The translations under genes were made by a program, and so were the position numbers. From contig CAZGQY010000104.1 in NCBI GenBank assembly GCA_964528035.1, positions 1-15,220 of the forward strand: DNA of 15,220 nucleotides. The letters run 5' to 3'. Positions within the stretch are counted from its first letter, which is position 1. Every line of letters begins with the position of its first letter. The notes below the pieces were generated by a model. The model was not told the DNA's origin. It did not search any database and saw nothing but the letters and a program-made list of their open reading frames with translations. This DNA is from CAZGQY01 sp964528035 (lineage in GTDB: Bacteria > Pseudomonadota > Gammaproteobacteria > Methylococcales > UBA1147). Below are positions 7,027 to 14,983 of the stretch, piece by piece.

Positions 7027-7193
7027 TGAATCAGCAGAAAGTACATTTAAAACCAACCAAAATCAAACCGTCACCTGTTGCAACGGCGTATTCTCGTAAG
7101 CGTATGGATGAAAGCAAGCGCGCAAATAGAGATGTATTGGAATTAAGAGTAGAGAAAGATCTGGACTTTATTGTCAGCCGCTCAATGAATTAG
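7023..7193 (+). CDS. Small basic protein of unknown function, 56 residues
   Basis: The frame has two adjacent ATGs (7023 and 7026). GGAG at 7014-7017 gives spacers of five and eight bases, so 7026 (55 residues) is equally likely. The N-terminal half is Lys/Pro/Arg-rich (KPTKIKPSP, then SRKRMDESKRANR). The C-terminal half looks helical and amphipathic (DVLELRVEKDLDFIVSRS). There is no signal peptide or membrane segment. I do not recognise the family; a nucleic-acid-binding or regulatory role would fit the charge but is only a guess. Evidence that it is real is the good ribosome binding site, the protein-like composition, the ordered repeat array upstream and the overlapping upstream ORF. CAATGA/TCATTG (7183-7199) forms a six-base-pair hairpin around its stop codon, without a T run. 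Confidence 0.6.
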   Translation: MMNQQKVHLKPTKIKPSPVATAYSRKRMDESKRANRDVLELRVEKDLDFIVSRSMN

Positions 7194-8031
7194 TCATTGG
7201 CTGGATTCATAGCAAGGCAATCTTAGGTTTTTTCTGTCCTGTATTTCCTGTTGCAATGAGTTTTCCTGGTGATTGGGTTTTAGGTCACGAAAACTTGCTG
7301 TAGACCGGTGGCAGGTGTTTTGTTGGTTGATTTGATATTCCTCTGGGTTTTTTTAAATAAGGTATGCAGCTTTTGTGTTGAGTACTTCTTATAATGGAGA
7401 GCTTAGCATTTTCCTGATCATGCAGGATGAAATTAGTGGGTCTTAACCTCTTTGCCATCAAAACTCTTTGTTATCAATATATGGGCTCAAATTTACTATC
7501 CTCCGACAATTTTTAGCTTTTCACAGCTTCCCGGGAAACTGCCTGAGAACAGAAAACCTATTGTTGTAGAGTGTATGAAAGCCCATTTTCTCGACAAAAA
7601 TCGTCAAATATGAGGGGTACTAACCTCTTTTTAAGGGAAAACGGGCTTAAAATCACTACCTCTCGGGAGGACTTCTCGTTTTTGACTGCTTATTAGTACT
7701 TCGTCCAGGTTGTATTGACGTAAATATCAGCCGATAATCGGCCATCTGCTTTTTTGCACAGGCATGATAGGTGGAACTGTCCCGGGCCTGTGTGCTTATC
7801 AGCTGACTACCTTTCGACATCATCTATCCCCCTAATCCAACCTGGGCGGTGTACTGCGTGGTATTGTTGATATTGAGTTTATAGTACAATCCGTTGCGTT
7901 TTAACATGCAGTTGATAATCCGGAATTGATTGGCGAGGATTAGCGCTTTTTTGGGTGGAAGGCGTAGGAATCTGGCGACGTTTATTGGGAAATTTGTACG
8001 ATGAATCGAAAAAGAGTTTGGAGAAGAAATC
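7194..8031. other. 838-base intergenic region before ilvE with scattered symmetric elements
   Basis: No gene was found on either strand; longer minus-strand frames that enter from ilvE (7824-8283) are shadows of that gene. Symmetric elements are a 70-base palindromic unit (7579-7648), a CCTC-TCGG-GAGG mini-hairpin (7659-7670), and the palindrome GCCGATAATCGGC (7730-7742). The 16-mer GGGT(CT/AC)TAACCTCTTT is repeated at 7438-7453 and 7615-7630 with two mismatches. The region could encode a small structured RNA or be an old decayed insertion. Confidence 0.5.
7579..7648. repeat. 70-base palindromic element with inner hairpin
   Basis: AAGCCCATTTTC (7579-7590) and GAAAACGGGCTT (7637-7648) pair at eleven of twelve positions. 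Between them GAGG (7612-7615) can pair with CCTC (7624-7627), and this is followed by TTTTT. The folded form would be a closed unit with at least one inner arm. It could be a tiny MITE-like element, a REP-type repeat, or a structured RNA or attenuator. Confidence 0.42.
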
Positions 8032-8955
8032 ATGACCATGGATGACAGAGAGGGTGTCATTTGGCTTGATGGTGAATGGGTTCAGTGGCGTGATGCGAAA
8101 GTTCATGTACTTACCCACACCCTTCATTATGGTGCGGGTGTTTTTGAAGGGTTGCGAGCCTATGATGCCGCTCCTGGAACATCTATATTTCGGCTGCGGG
8201 ATCATACCGATCGATTGTTTCGTTCTGCCCATATACTGCGGATGAAAGTACCCTACAGTAAAGATATTCTTGACCAGCGCCAATGCGAAGCGGTTGAGAA
8301 AAATGCATTGCGAAGTGCTTATATACGCCCAATGTGCTTTTATGGTTCTGAGGGGATGGGTTTAAGAGCGGATAATCTAAAAGTCCATGTCATGATTGCT
8401 GCCTGGGAGTGGGGCAGTTATCTGGGGGCAGAAAATATGGAAAAAGGCTTGCGAATCACAACCTCTTCGTTTACCCGTAACCATGTAAATAGTGTAATGT
8501 GTAAAGCCAAGGCTAATGGTAATTATATGAATTCCATTTTAGCCCTTCAGGAAGCGATTCAGTCTGGTTACGATGAAGCACTTTTATTGGATCATGAGGG
8601 TTATGTAGCGGAAGGCAGCGGTGAGAATATATTTATTGTTCGAAACGGTGTTCTTTATACGCCCGAGTTAACCTCTGCTTTGGAGGGTATTACCCGGGAT
8701 ACCATCCTGTCAATAGCCGGCGACTTAGGTATAGAAGTTATCGAAAAGCGTATTACCCGAGACGAAGTGTATGTTGCGGACGAGGCCTTTTTTACCGGAA
8801 CTGCGGCAGAGGTTACACCGATTCGCGAGCTAGATGACCGAGTCATCGGTTGTGGGGGGCGAGGGCCAATAACTGGTCAGTTACAGTCACGGTATTTTGA
8901 TTGTGTGAACGGGCGCAACGAAAGCTATAAACACTGGTTGACAGCAGTAGCCTGA
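8032..8955 (+). CDS. ilvE: Branched-chain amino-acid aminotransferase
   Basis: A 307-residue protein of the fold-type IV PLP aminotransferases, close to E. coli IlvE in length (309). It carries the last step of valine, leucine and isoleucine synthesis, moving the amino group from glutamate to the 2-oxo acids in the cytoplasm. Visible motifs are LHYGAGVFEGLRAY (31-44), the PLP-binding Lys160 in KAKANGNYMNS, Glu194 in AEGSGEN (contacting the PLP ring nitrogen in the family), GITRDTIL (219-226) and the cofactor phosphate loop FFTGTAAEVTPI. ATG 8032 has GGAG at 8020-8023, eight bases away; a second in-frame ATG is at 8038. D-amino-acid transaminases and aminodeoxychorismate lyases share the fold but are shorter and lack this pattern. 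The gene precedes the two heptosyltransferase genes, the same order as in Pseudomonas. Confidence 0.95.
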   Translation: MTMDDREGVIWLDGEWVQWRDAKVHVLTHTLHYGAGVFEGLRAYDAAPGTSIFRLRDHTDRLFRSAHILRMKVPYSKDILDQRQCEAVEKNALRSAYIRPMCFYGSEGMGLRADNLKVHVMIAAWEWGSYLGAENMEKGLRITTSSFTRNHVNSVMCKAKANGNYMNSILALQEAIQSGYDEALLLDHEGYVAEGSGENIFIVRNGVLYTPELTSALEGITRDTILSIAGDLGIEVIEKRITRDEVYVADEAFFTGTAAEVTPIRELDDRVIGCGGRGPITGQLQSRYFDCVNGRNESYKHWLTAVA

Positions 8956-9008
8956 TAGCAGGGTTTTATCACTTACACAGGTGAACCTTTTTGTCAGGGA
9001 TGTTGTCT

Positions 9009-9030
9009 CAATCAATCCTGGGATTGGTTG
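9009..9030 (+). other. Hairpin between ilvE and the waaF-like gene
   Basis: CAATCAATC (9009-9017) pairs with GATTGGTTG (9022-9030), with one T-G wobble, around a four-base loop CTGG. It begins 54 bases after the ilvE stop and has no T run, so it may separate ilvE from waaF expression or stabilise the ilvE mRNA 3' end. A second imperfect stem, AAGGAAA/TTTCCTT with an inner GCC/GGC, lies at 9116-9145. Confidence 0.4.
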
Positions 9031-9190
9031 GAAACAGACAGGCGATAGTAACACAGCGTATTGATGTTCATCGCTTGATCTGGTTTCGTTTAAAGATCTC
9101 AAAACCGCATAGTTTAAGGAAATTGGCCTCTAATCGGCTTTCCTTCGTGATACCGGCTATCCCCGGATAGTTGTTCAGACTTCAGGAAAA

Positions 9191-10210
9191 ATGACCCAGA
9201 ATTCTATCAATTACCTTATTATCGGGCCGCTGAGTATCGGAGATATGGTTTTGGCGCAGAGTTTGTTGATCGAGCTGAAAAACCAGGATCCCGCCTGCCG
9301 AATTGATGTATTGATCCGCGATGAATTTTTTCCATTGTTAGATCGGATGCCACAGGTTGCTCGATCGATTCCACTGGATATGAATGAAAACGGTGGTGGT
9401 GTTTACGAATGCAGGAGAATCGGTAAAAATTTACGCAAGAGTGGATATGATCAGGCCATCATTCTTTCCGGGTTGTGGGAGGATGCGCTTATTGCATTTT
9501 TTGCCAACGTTTCGAAAAGAACAGGTTATCTTAAAGGTCTTGGGCTGGGAGTAATTAGCGATGTTCGTCCGTATGAAGAAACATTGTTACCGCTGACGAT
9601 ACAGAAATATGTGGCTTTAGGCTTGGATAAATCCGAATCATTGCCACCGGATTGCCCTTTGCCGGAATTAGATATCAGCCTGCATAATCAATTGCGGGTT
9701 GCCGAGAAATTTTCAATTCATCGCAGTTCCAGGCCTGTGTTAGGGTTTTGTTTGGGGAGTGAGTTTGGTCTGGCGAATCAGTGGTCAACGGAGAATTTTG
9801 TGGCTATTGCCAGGGAAAAGTATACACAAGGGTGGGATGTCTGGCTTTTTGGCAACGATGAAAACAGCAGGGAAAGATCAAAAGCAATCTGCAAAGAAGT
9901 CAGTATTTGTCAAGATTTTAGTGAGTGCGCCGACTTTGGGGAAACCATTGATCTATTATCGATGACCGATGTTGTTTTAACCAATAACTCCGGGTTGATG
10001 TATATTGCCAGTGCACTTAAAAAAAATGTTCTGGCGATCTTTGGGGCTGCCAACAGAAAGAATTCAATATCCCTGAATCCTGCTGTAAAAATCTTTTACG
10101 AGGATCTTGAATGTGCACCGTGCTTACAAACAAGCTGTGAATTTCACCATTATCAATGTCTCAATCAAATTGCGCCTGATCGAATATTAGCGGCAATGGC
10201 TGAGTTGTGA
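9191..10210 (+). CDS. Glycosyltransferase family 9, WaaF-like (heptosyltransferase II) with altered signature residues
   Basis: A 339-residue GT-B enzyme of the ADP-heptose:LPS heptosyltransferase family. It matches WaaF along its whole length: IGPLSIGDMVLAQSL at the N-terminus (Asp18 equals the catalytic base), RRIGKNLR, FFANVSKRTGY, SDVR, GSEFGLANQW, GWDVWLFG, and a C-terminal Cys/His segment ECAPCLQTSCEFHHYQCL typical of pseudomonad WaaF. Several positions differ from WaaF as I remember it: KSAL has become EDAL (97-100), the donor-binding Lys of FGPAKRW is Asn196, the Asp of TNDSGLMH is Asn266, and its His is Tyr271. Normally the enzyme adds the second heptose of the LPS inner core on the cytoplasmic face. 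Here specificity or activity may be changed. The ribosome binding site AGGA is close to the ATG. The stop codon overlaps the waaC start. Confidence 0.85.
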   Translation: MTQNSINYLIIGPLSIGDMVLAQSLLIELKNQDPACRIDVLIRDEFFPLLDRMPQVARSIPLDMNENGGGVYECRRIGKNLRKSGYDQAIILSGLWEDALIAFFANVSKRTGYLKGLGLGVISDVRPYEETLLPLTIQKYVALGLDKSESLPPDCPLPELDISLHNQLRVAEKFSIHRSSRPVLGFCLGSEFGLANQWSTENFVAIAREKYTQGWDVWLFGNDENSRERSKAICKEVSICQDFSECADFGETIDLLSMTDVVLTNNSGLMYIASALKKNVLAIFGAANRKNSISLNPAVKIFYEDLECAPCLQTSCEFHHYQCLNQIAPDRILAAMAEL

Positions 10211-11223
10211 AGGTACTCATTGTCAAAACATCTTCAATGGGAGATCTCATTCATACACTGCCTGCGGTTACAGATGCAGTCAAAGCGATACCGGGAATTC
10301 GATTCGATTGGGTTGCTGAAGATATTTTTTCCGAAATTCCTGCCTGGCATCGAGCGGTAGACCGGGTTGTCTCGATTTCTTTCAGACGTTGGCGGAAATC
10401 AATTTTAAGTAAAACAACAATGTGTGCAATTTTGCAGTCAAAACGAGCTCTTAGAGAGAATCACTACGAGGCTGTCATAGATGCGCAGGGGTTGATAAAA
10501 AGTGGATTAATTACGCGCATAGCCAGGGGTGAACGTTATGGTATGGATAGTGCGTCCTGTAAAGAGGGAGTGGCAAGCTTGTTTTATCAACATCGACAAG
10601 CTGTACAGCGTGATCTTCACGCAATAGACCGGGTACGTCTATTATTCGCGAAAACGCTTGTTTATGAATATGATGCGGATCAGCTTGACTACGGTTTGGA
10701 TAAGAGTCATTTTGAAGTAAATGAGTATTTACAACCCTACATTGTGTTTTTTCATGCCAGCAGTGCCAACCGCAAGCTTTGGGTGAATAGTCAATGGATA
10801 ATGCTTGCTGACTTATTGGGGCGTTTGGGTTTTACCGTATTATTGCCGTGGGGAAATGACATTGAACATAAGCGCGCCCATGAGTTGGCGGCAAACGCGG
10901 GTAATATGCAGGTGTTGCCAGAAATGGACTTGAATTCTCTGGCTTCTGTAATTGCCCATGCTGCGGGTACAGTGGGAGTGGACACGGGCTTGTCGCATTT
11001 GGCCGCAGCCCTCTCTGTGCCAGGTGTTACCTTATATTCCGCAACAGCTCCCGGGCTGACGGGTACCCGTGGAAAAAATCAACTGTGTGTGGTGACATCC
11101 AACAGCAAAAATCCAGAAACGGTGGTTAGTTCGGGAAGTGGTAACCTGAAATTGTTACATGCCGAGTCCTTAACCGCAGAGATTGTTTTGAACGCTTTGC
11201 AGAGTCAAATGTCTACTTCCTGA
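10207..11223 (+). CDS. waaC: ADP-heptose:LPS heptosyltransferase I
   Basis: A 338-residue GT9 enzyme that transfers the first L-glycero-D-manno-heptose to Kdo of lipid A on the inner leaflet of the inner membrane. Key positions are intact: Asp13 in TSSMGDLIHTLPA, the IDAQGLIKSG segment (91-100), Lys190 in the SSANRKLW donor-phosphate motif, and Asp259 in GVDTGLSHLAAAL. The C-terminal TLYSATAPGLTGTRG loop is also family-typical. The start is GTG at 10207, sharing GTGA with the waaF-like stop, so the two are translationally coupled. In Pseudomonas waaC is followed by waaG and waaP; here it is followed by a 229-base gap and type II secretion genes. The acceptor and substrate assignment rests on recalled family motifs and context. 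Confidence 0.92.
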   Translation: MKVLIVKTSSMGDLIHTLPAVTDAVKAIPGIRFDWVAEDIFSEIPAWHRAVDRVVSISFRRWRKSILSKTTMCAILQSKRALRENHYEAVIDAQGLIKSGLITRIARGERYGMDSASCKEGVASLFYQHRQAVQRDLHAIDRVRLLFAKTLVYEYDADQLDYGLDKSHFEVNEYLQPYIVFFHASSANRKLWVNSQWIMLADLLGRLGFTVLLPWGNDIEHKRAHELAANAGNMQVLPEMDLNSLASVIAHAAGTVGVDTGLSHLAAALSVPGVTLYSATAPGLTGTRGKNQLCVVTSNSKNPETVVSSGSGNLKLLHAESLTAEIVLNALQSQMSTS

Positions 11224-11300
11224 TGTCTCCAGGAACGGTTTTTATATATTAAAAATGCGGGAATTAACGCTCGACAGGTACTCCACTGGTAATTGTTTAC

Positions 11301-11328
11301 TAGACTGTAGTTAGCAATCGGGGATAAT
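11301..11328 (+). promoter_or_regulatory. Candidate sigma-70 promoter of the gsp operon
   Basis: TAGACT (11301-11306, four of six to TTGACA) and GATAAT (11323-11328, five of six to TATAAT) are separated by 16 bases. The GATAAT is preceded by GGG. The leader would be about 120 bases and contains the perfect hairpin CGTGAG/CTCACG (11409-11425) shortly before gspE. This is plausible but not unique in such AT-rich DNA. Confidence 0.35.
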
Positions 11329-11452
11329 ACTTAAGGTGACTAGTCTGAACTGTTGGAATTGTAGGACTCTAATTCTGAATAGTCCGATGTAGTGCATTTA
11401 TTTTTTTCCGTGAGTTATCCTCACGAAATAATTTAAAACGAAGCAAAAAACT

Positions 11453-13216
11453 TTGAATACTATCGTAAACAATCTCGAGCCGGATACAGAAGAATCCGAA
11501 GTCATGGAGAATTCGGAAAAAGGTGCCGATATATATGCCGATTTTTCAACCTTTTTGGTGGATCAGGGGCATTTACGGGAAAATGACCTTAAGCGAGCGT
11601 TGCGTCTGTCTGAGCAGACTGGAGATGAGAAGTTACCCCAACTCCTGATTAAGCTAGGGTTGGTATCGGAAAAGGATGTGGCAACAGCATTGGCTGAAGT
11701 CGGTGGCTATAAATTGGTTTCTGCTGAGGATTTTCCTGAAACTTCTCTTTTTGGCGATGACATATCCTTTAAATTTCTCAACGAATACCACGTAGTTGCC
11801 GTAAGTGAAGAAGTCGAAGGTTTACTTATTGCTATGGCGGATCCTTACGACGATTTTGTCGTCGATGCTTTGTCGCTGGCCTGCGGGCAGCCGATCATAA
11901 TAGCAGTTGGAGTCGCTTCCGAGATTGACCAGGTTCTTGAACGTCAGTTTGGTAGTGGAAAGTCATTGATGGGCCAGATTGGCGATGGTATCCATGGTGA
12001 TCTGACAAGCGATGAATATGATATCGAACAGCTAAAGGATTTGGCGAGTGAAGCACCCGTAATCCGAATGGTCAATTTGATCATGCAGAATGCCGTGGAA
12101 TCCAGGGCTTCGGACATTCATGTAGAGCCGTTTGAACAACGATTAAAGGTTCGGCTGCGGGTAGACGGGGTATTGAAGGAAATCGAAGCACCTCCTGTGA
12201 GGTCTACTGCCGCGGTAATTTCACGTATCAAAATTATGGCGAACCTGAATATTGCCGAACGACGCTTGCCACAGGACGGTCGGATTAACCTGCAGATTCT
12301 TGGCAAAGAACTGGATTTGCGTGTGTCCACTGTTCCCACAATGCACGGTGAAAGTGTCGTCATCAGGCTGTTGGATAAAGAGAGTATTGTATTAGATTTT
12401 GAGTCACTGGGATTTAAAGGCAAAGTACTTGAGCAATATATAAAGGTTCTGGAATTGCCGCACGGTATTATTTTGATTACAGGTCCGACAGGCAGTGGTA
12501 AAACAACCAACTTATATACTTCGTTGCACAAATTAAATACTCCCGAGAGAAAAATCATTACCGTAGAGGATCCTGTTGAATATCAACTTGAGGGTATCAA
12601 CCAAATACAAACGAAAAGCCAGATCGGATTAACCTTTGCGAACGCACTTCGATCTATAGTCAGGCAAGACCCGGATGTCATAATGATCGGTGAAATGCGC
12701 GATTTGGAAACCGCCCGTATTGCTGTGCAATCGGCATTGACGGGCCATGTTGTACTTTCCACACTACATACTAACGATGCGGCCGGTGGTATTACCCGTC
12801 TGCTGGATATGGGCCTGGACGATTATTTACTGACATCCACAGTAAATGGGATTTTGGCTCAGAGATTGGTACGTCGCCTCTGTGAAGATTGTAAAAAACC
12901 GTATGAAGCTTTACCTGAAGTAGTCACCGAAATGGGGTTGCGCAAATATATACCGAAAGGGCCTGTGACATTATATTCTCCTGTAGGTTGTAGCGAATGT
13001 GGGGGTGTGGGTTATCGGGGGCGAATGGCTATACTGGAGTTTCTCACCATGACCGATTCGATACGTCGCCTGGTGCTTGCCCATAGTGAGGCTAACAAGA
13101 TAGAGGAAAAAGCTGTTGAGGAAGGTATGGCAACCATGTACGTCGATGGTATTCGCAAAGCACTTGATGGCCATACAACTATTGAGGATGTATTGCGAGT
13201 GAGTACAGATGGTTAA
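11453..13216 (+). CDS. gspE: Type II secretion system ATPase GspE
   Basis: A 587-residue cytoplasmic ATPase that powers pseudopilus assembly in type II secretion. The N-terminal part (about 25-165) is the GspE N-domain that binds GspL. The catalytic core follows with Walker A GPTGSGKT (344-351, Lys350), the Asp box ITVEDPVEY (369-377), Walker B DVIMIGEMRD (Glu414) and the His box STLHTND (436-442). Two CxxC pairs (477/480 and 513/516) form the zinc site found in GspE and PilB but spaced as in GspE. The frame begins at TTG 11453 with only a weak GAAG upstream. ATG 11504 (residue 18) is a possible alternative, since residues 1-24 are acidic and lie outside the conserved domain. It is the first gene of the operon, as in the Pseudomonas xcp R-S-T-U order; GspC and GspD are not in the window. 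Confidence 0.95.
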   Translation: MNTIVNNLEPDTEESEVMENSEKGADIYADFSTFLVDQGHLRENDLKRALRLSEQTGDEKLPQLLIKLGLVSEKDVATALAEVGGYKLVSAEDFPETSLFGDDISFKFLNEYHVVAVSEEVEGLLIAMADPYDDFVVDALSLACGQPIIIAVGVASEIDQVLERQFGSGKSLMGQIGDGIHGDLTSDEYDIEQLKDLASEAPVIRMVNLIMQNAVESRASDIHVEPFEQRLKVRLRVDGVLKEIEAPPVRSTAAVISRIKIMANLNIAERRLPQDGRINLQILGKELDLRVSTVPTMHGESVVIRLLDKESIVLDFESLGFKGKVLEQYIKVLELPHGIILITGPTGSGKTTNLYTSLHKLNTPERKIITVEDPVEYQLEGINQIQTKSQIGLTFANALRSIVRQDPDVIMIGEMRDLETARIAVQSALTGHVVLSTLHTNDAAGGITRLLDMGLDDYLLTSTVNGILAQRLVRRLCEDCKKPYEALPEVVTEMGLRKYIPKGPVTLYSPVGCSECGGVGYRGRMAILEFLTMTDSIRRLVLAHSEANKIEEKAVEEGMATMYVDGIRKALDGHTTIEDVLRVSTDG

Positions 13217-13221
13217 GATAG

Positions 13222-14442
13222 ATGCCGATATTTATCTATAAAGCAGTTAACCAGAATGGGGAAGTTGTAGACGATCATCGAGATGCGCCAGATGAAAAGA
13301 CGCTCATTTCCTTCTTGCAGGGAGAAGGTTATATTCCGATACAAGTAAGCCAGGCGAGCACTAAGCCAATCAGCCGTATGATGATGCGGCGAAAGACTAA
13401 AAAGAGCGTATCGCAAAAGGAGGTTGGTGAGTTTACTAAACAGTTGGCTACCTTGCTGAGTTCAGGTTTGCCTCTCGACAGGTCTTTGGCCTTGTTGATG
13501 GATTTGACCAGCGAAGGTTCTGAATTTCAGAATATGGTGAGTCAGATTTTGGATAAAGTTCGCGGTGGAACCCCTTTATCTGAAGCCTTGGAGGCTCAAA
13601 ACGGTGTGTTTTCTCGATTTTATATTAATATGATTCGAGCCGGTGAAGCGGGAGGAGGGCTGGAAGGTGTTTTGGATAGATTATCCGATTATTTGGAACG
13701 CTCAAAGGAATTGCGTGGAACGGTAACTACAGCGTTGATTTATCCTGCGATTTTGGTTGTCATGGCAGCACTATCGTTAATGGTTCTTTTGACTTTCGTG
13801 GTACCTCAGTTCCAGGAAATGTTTGATAGTGCCGGTAAAGAATTGCCTGTGCCTACCCAAATTGTTGTGGGGGTGTCGGAATTTTTGCAGTCTTATTGGT
13901 GGCTGCTTTTCTTAGTCATTGGCGCCTTAGTCACGTTTATGCGTACGCAATTTGAAAACCCGGAGAGCCGCTACGTTTGGGATAAAAGAATGCTTGCTTT
14001 GCCGATGGTAGGAGATTTGATCTGTAAACTTGAAGTGGCCAGTTTTAGTCGAACACTCGGTACGTTGCTGGGCAATGGAGTTCCATTGTTGTCGGCTCTT
14101 TCAATTGTCAGAGAAACTTTGAGCAATAAAATTCTTGCGGAGAAAATTGAAGTTGCTACCAATAGTCTGAAAGAAGGGGGTGATATGAGTGCACCCTTAA
14201 TTGAATCCAATTTGTTTCCGAAAATGGCGATGCAAATGATTCAATTGGGAGAGGAAACCGGTAGCCTTGAGGAAATGTTGAATCGCGTGGCTAATACTTA
14301 CGATAAGGAAATAAAGACAAGTATCGAACGGATGCTCACCATGCTGGAGCCGATTTTGATCGTTGGCTTAGGTATTGTAATCGCCGCTATCATTGTATCT
14401 ATTCTTATGGCTATTCTGAGTGTAAATGATTTGGCGTTTTGA
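13222..14442 (+). CDS. gspF: Type II secretion inner-membrane platform protein GspF
   Basis: A 406-residue polytopic membrane protein, the usual GspF length. The N-terminal soluble part starts with MPIFIYKAVNQNG. Two tandem GspF domains (about 68-195 and 272-399) carry the repeated pattern FTKQLATLLSSGLPL and FSRTLGTLLGNGVPL, followed by the Gly/Glu motifs IRAGEAGGGLE and IQLGEETGSLE. Membrane segments are at about 172-195, 222-240 and 374-399. GspF couples the GspE ATPase to pseudopilin extraction from the membrane. ATG 13222 lies five bases after the gspE stop with a poor ribosome binding site, so its translation probably depends on gspE. Confidence 0.95.
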   Translation: MPIFIYKAVNQNGEVVDDHRDAPDEKTLISFLQGEGYIPIQVSQASTKPISRMMMRRKTKKSVSQKEVGEFTKQLATLLSSGLPLDRSLALLMDLTSEGSEFQNMVSQILDKVRGGTPLSEALEAQNGVFSRFYINMIRAGEAGGGLEGVLDRLSDYLERSKELRGTVTTALIYPAILVVMAALSLMVLLTFVVPQFQEMFDSAGKELPVPTQIVVGVSEFLQSYWWLLFLVIGALVTFMRTQFENPESRYVWDKRMLALPMVGDLICKLEVASFSRTLGTLLGNGVPLLSALSIVRETLSNKILAEKIEVATNSLKEGGDMSAPLIESNLFPKMAMQMIQLGEETGSLEEMLNRVANTYDKEIKTSIERMLTMLEPILIVGLGIVIAAIIVSILMAILSVNDLAF

Positions 14443-14496
14443 TTTTGTTTGGATGGTTTTTTGGCTGACAAGTTAAACAAATAGAGGAAATTGATA

Positions 14497-14946
14497 GTGA
14501 AGAGATACAAAGTTTCTGGTTTTCAAAGTCACATTTTAACAAGTGCAGGGTTCACCATTATTGAACTTCTGGTTGTGTTGGCCATTATTGGTTTATTAGC
14601 CGGTTTGGTTGGGCCTCAGGTAATGAAACATTTGGGTGAGTCCAAAACCAAGACTGCAAAGTTACAGATCGAAGATCTTGGTGCCGCGCTGGATATGTAT
14701 AAACTTGACGTTGGGCGGTATCCGACTTCGAATGACGGATTAGTCGCTTTAGTTGAGCAGCCTTCTGGTATAAATGGGTGGAATGGACCATACCTGCGGA
14801 AAAAGAAATTGCCTAAGGACCCCTGGCAATATGAATACCATTACAATTCGCCAGGTGAGCACAGCCAGTTTGATATTTATAGTCTTGGTGCTGATAATCA
14901 GGAGGGTGGAGAAGGTGAAGACAGGGATGTTAATAGTTGGGAATGA
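14497..14946 (+). CDS. gspG: Type II secretion major pseudopilin GspG
   Basis: A 149-residue pseudopilin. The start is set at GTG 14497 because GAGGA (14484-14488) is eight bases away; a TTG at 14491 in the same frame is only two bases from that site. The leader of 18 residues ends in Gly18, and the prepilin peptidase GspO would cut before Phe19 in GFTIIELLVVLAIIGLLAG, with Glu23 at the +5 position needed for assembly. The globular part contains the family pattern DLGAALDMYKLDVGRYPTS, then GPYLRKKKLPKDPW. The C-terminal acidic GADNQEGGEGEDRD loop is the calcium-binding loop of GspG. It is the main subunit of the pseudopilus that pushes folded substrates through GspD. It lies 54 bases after gspF. 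Confidence 0.95.
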   Translation: MKRYKVSGFQSHILTSAGFTIIELLVVLAIIGLLAGLVGPQVMKHLGESKTKTAKLQIEDLGAALDMYKLDVGRYPTSNDGLVALVEQPSGINGWNGPYLRKKKLPKDPWQYEYHYNSPGEHSQFDIYSLGADNQEGGEGEDRDVNSWE

Positions 14947-14983
14947 GTCAATAGGCCGGCTGGATTTTCACCGGACTTAAGTT

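Noticed and set aside
7577..7615. Short ATG frame of 12 codons as a possible ilvE attenuator leader
   Set aside because: It is not enriched in Val, Leu or Ile codons and lies over 400 bases from ilvE.
7879..8283. Minus-strand frame of 134 codons overlapping the ilvE start
   Set aside because: It lies antisense to the strongly supported ilvE coding region and has no family features; it is a shadow frame.
11239..11255. TTTTTA/TAAAAA hairpin after waaC as a terminator
   Set aside because: All pairs are A-T, it would be unstable, and no T run follows the stem.
12118..12558. Minus-strand frame of 146 codons inside gspE
   Set aside because: It is antisense to the conserved ATPase core and its composition is that of a reverse-strand shadow.
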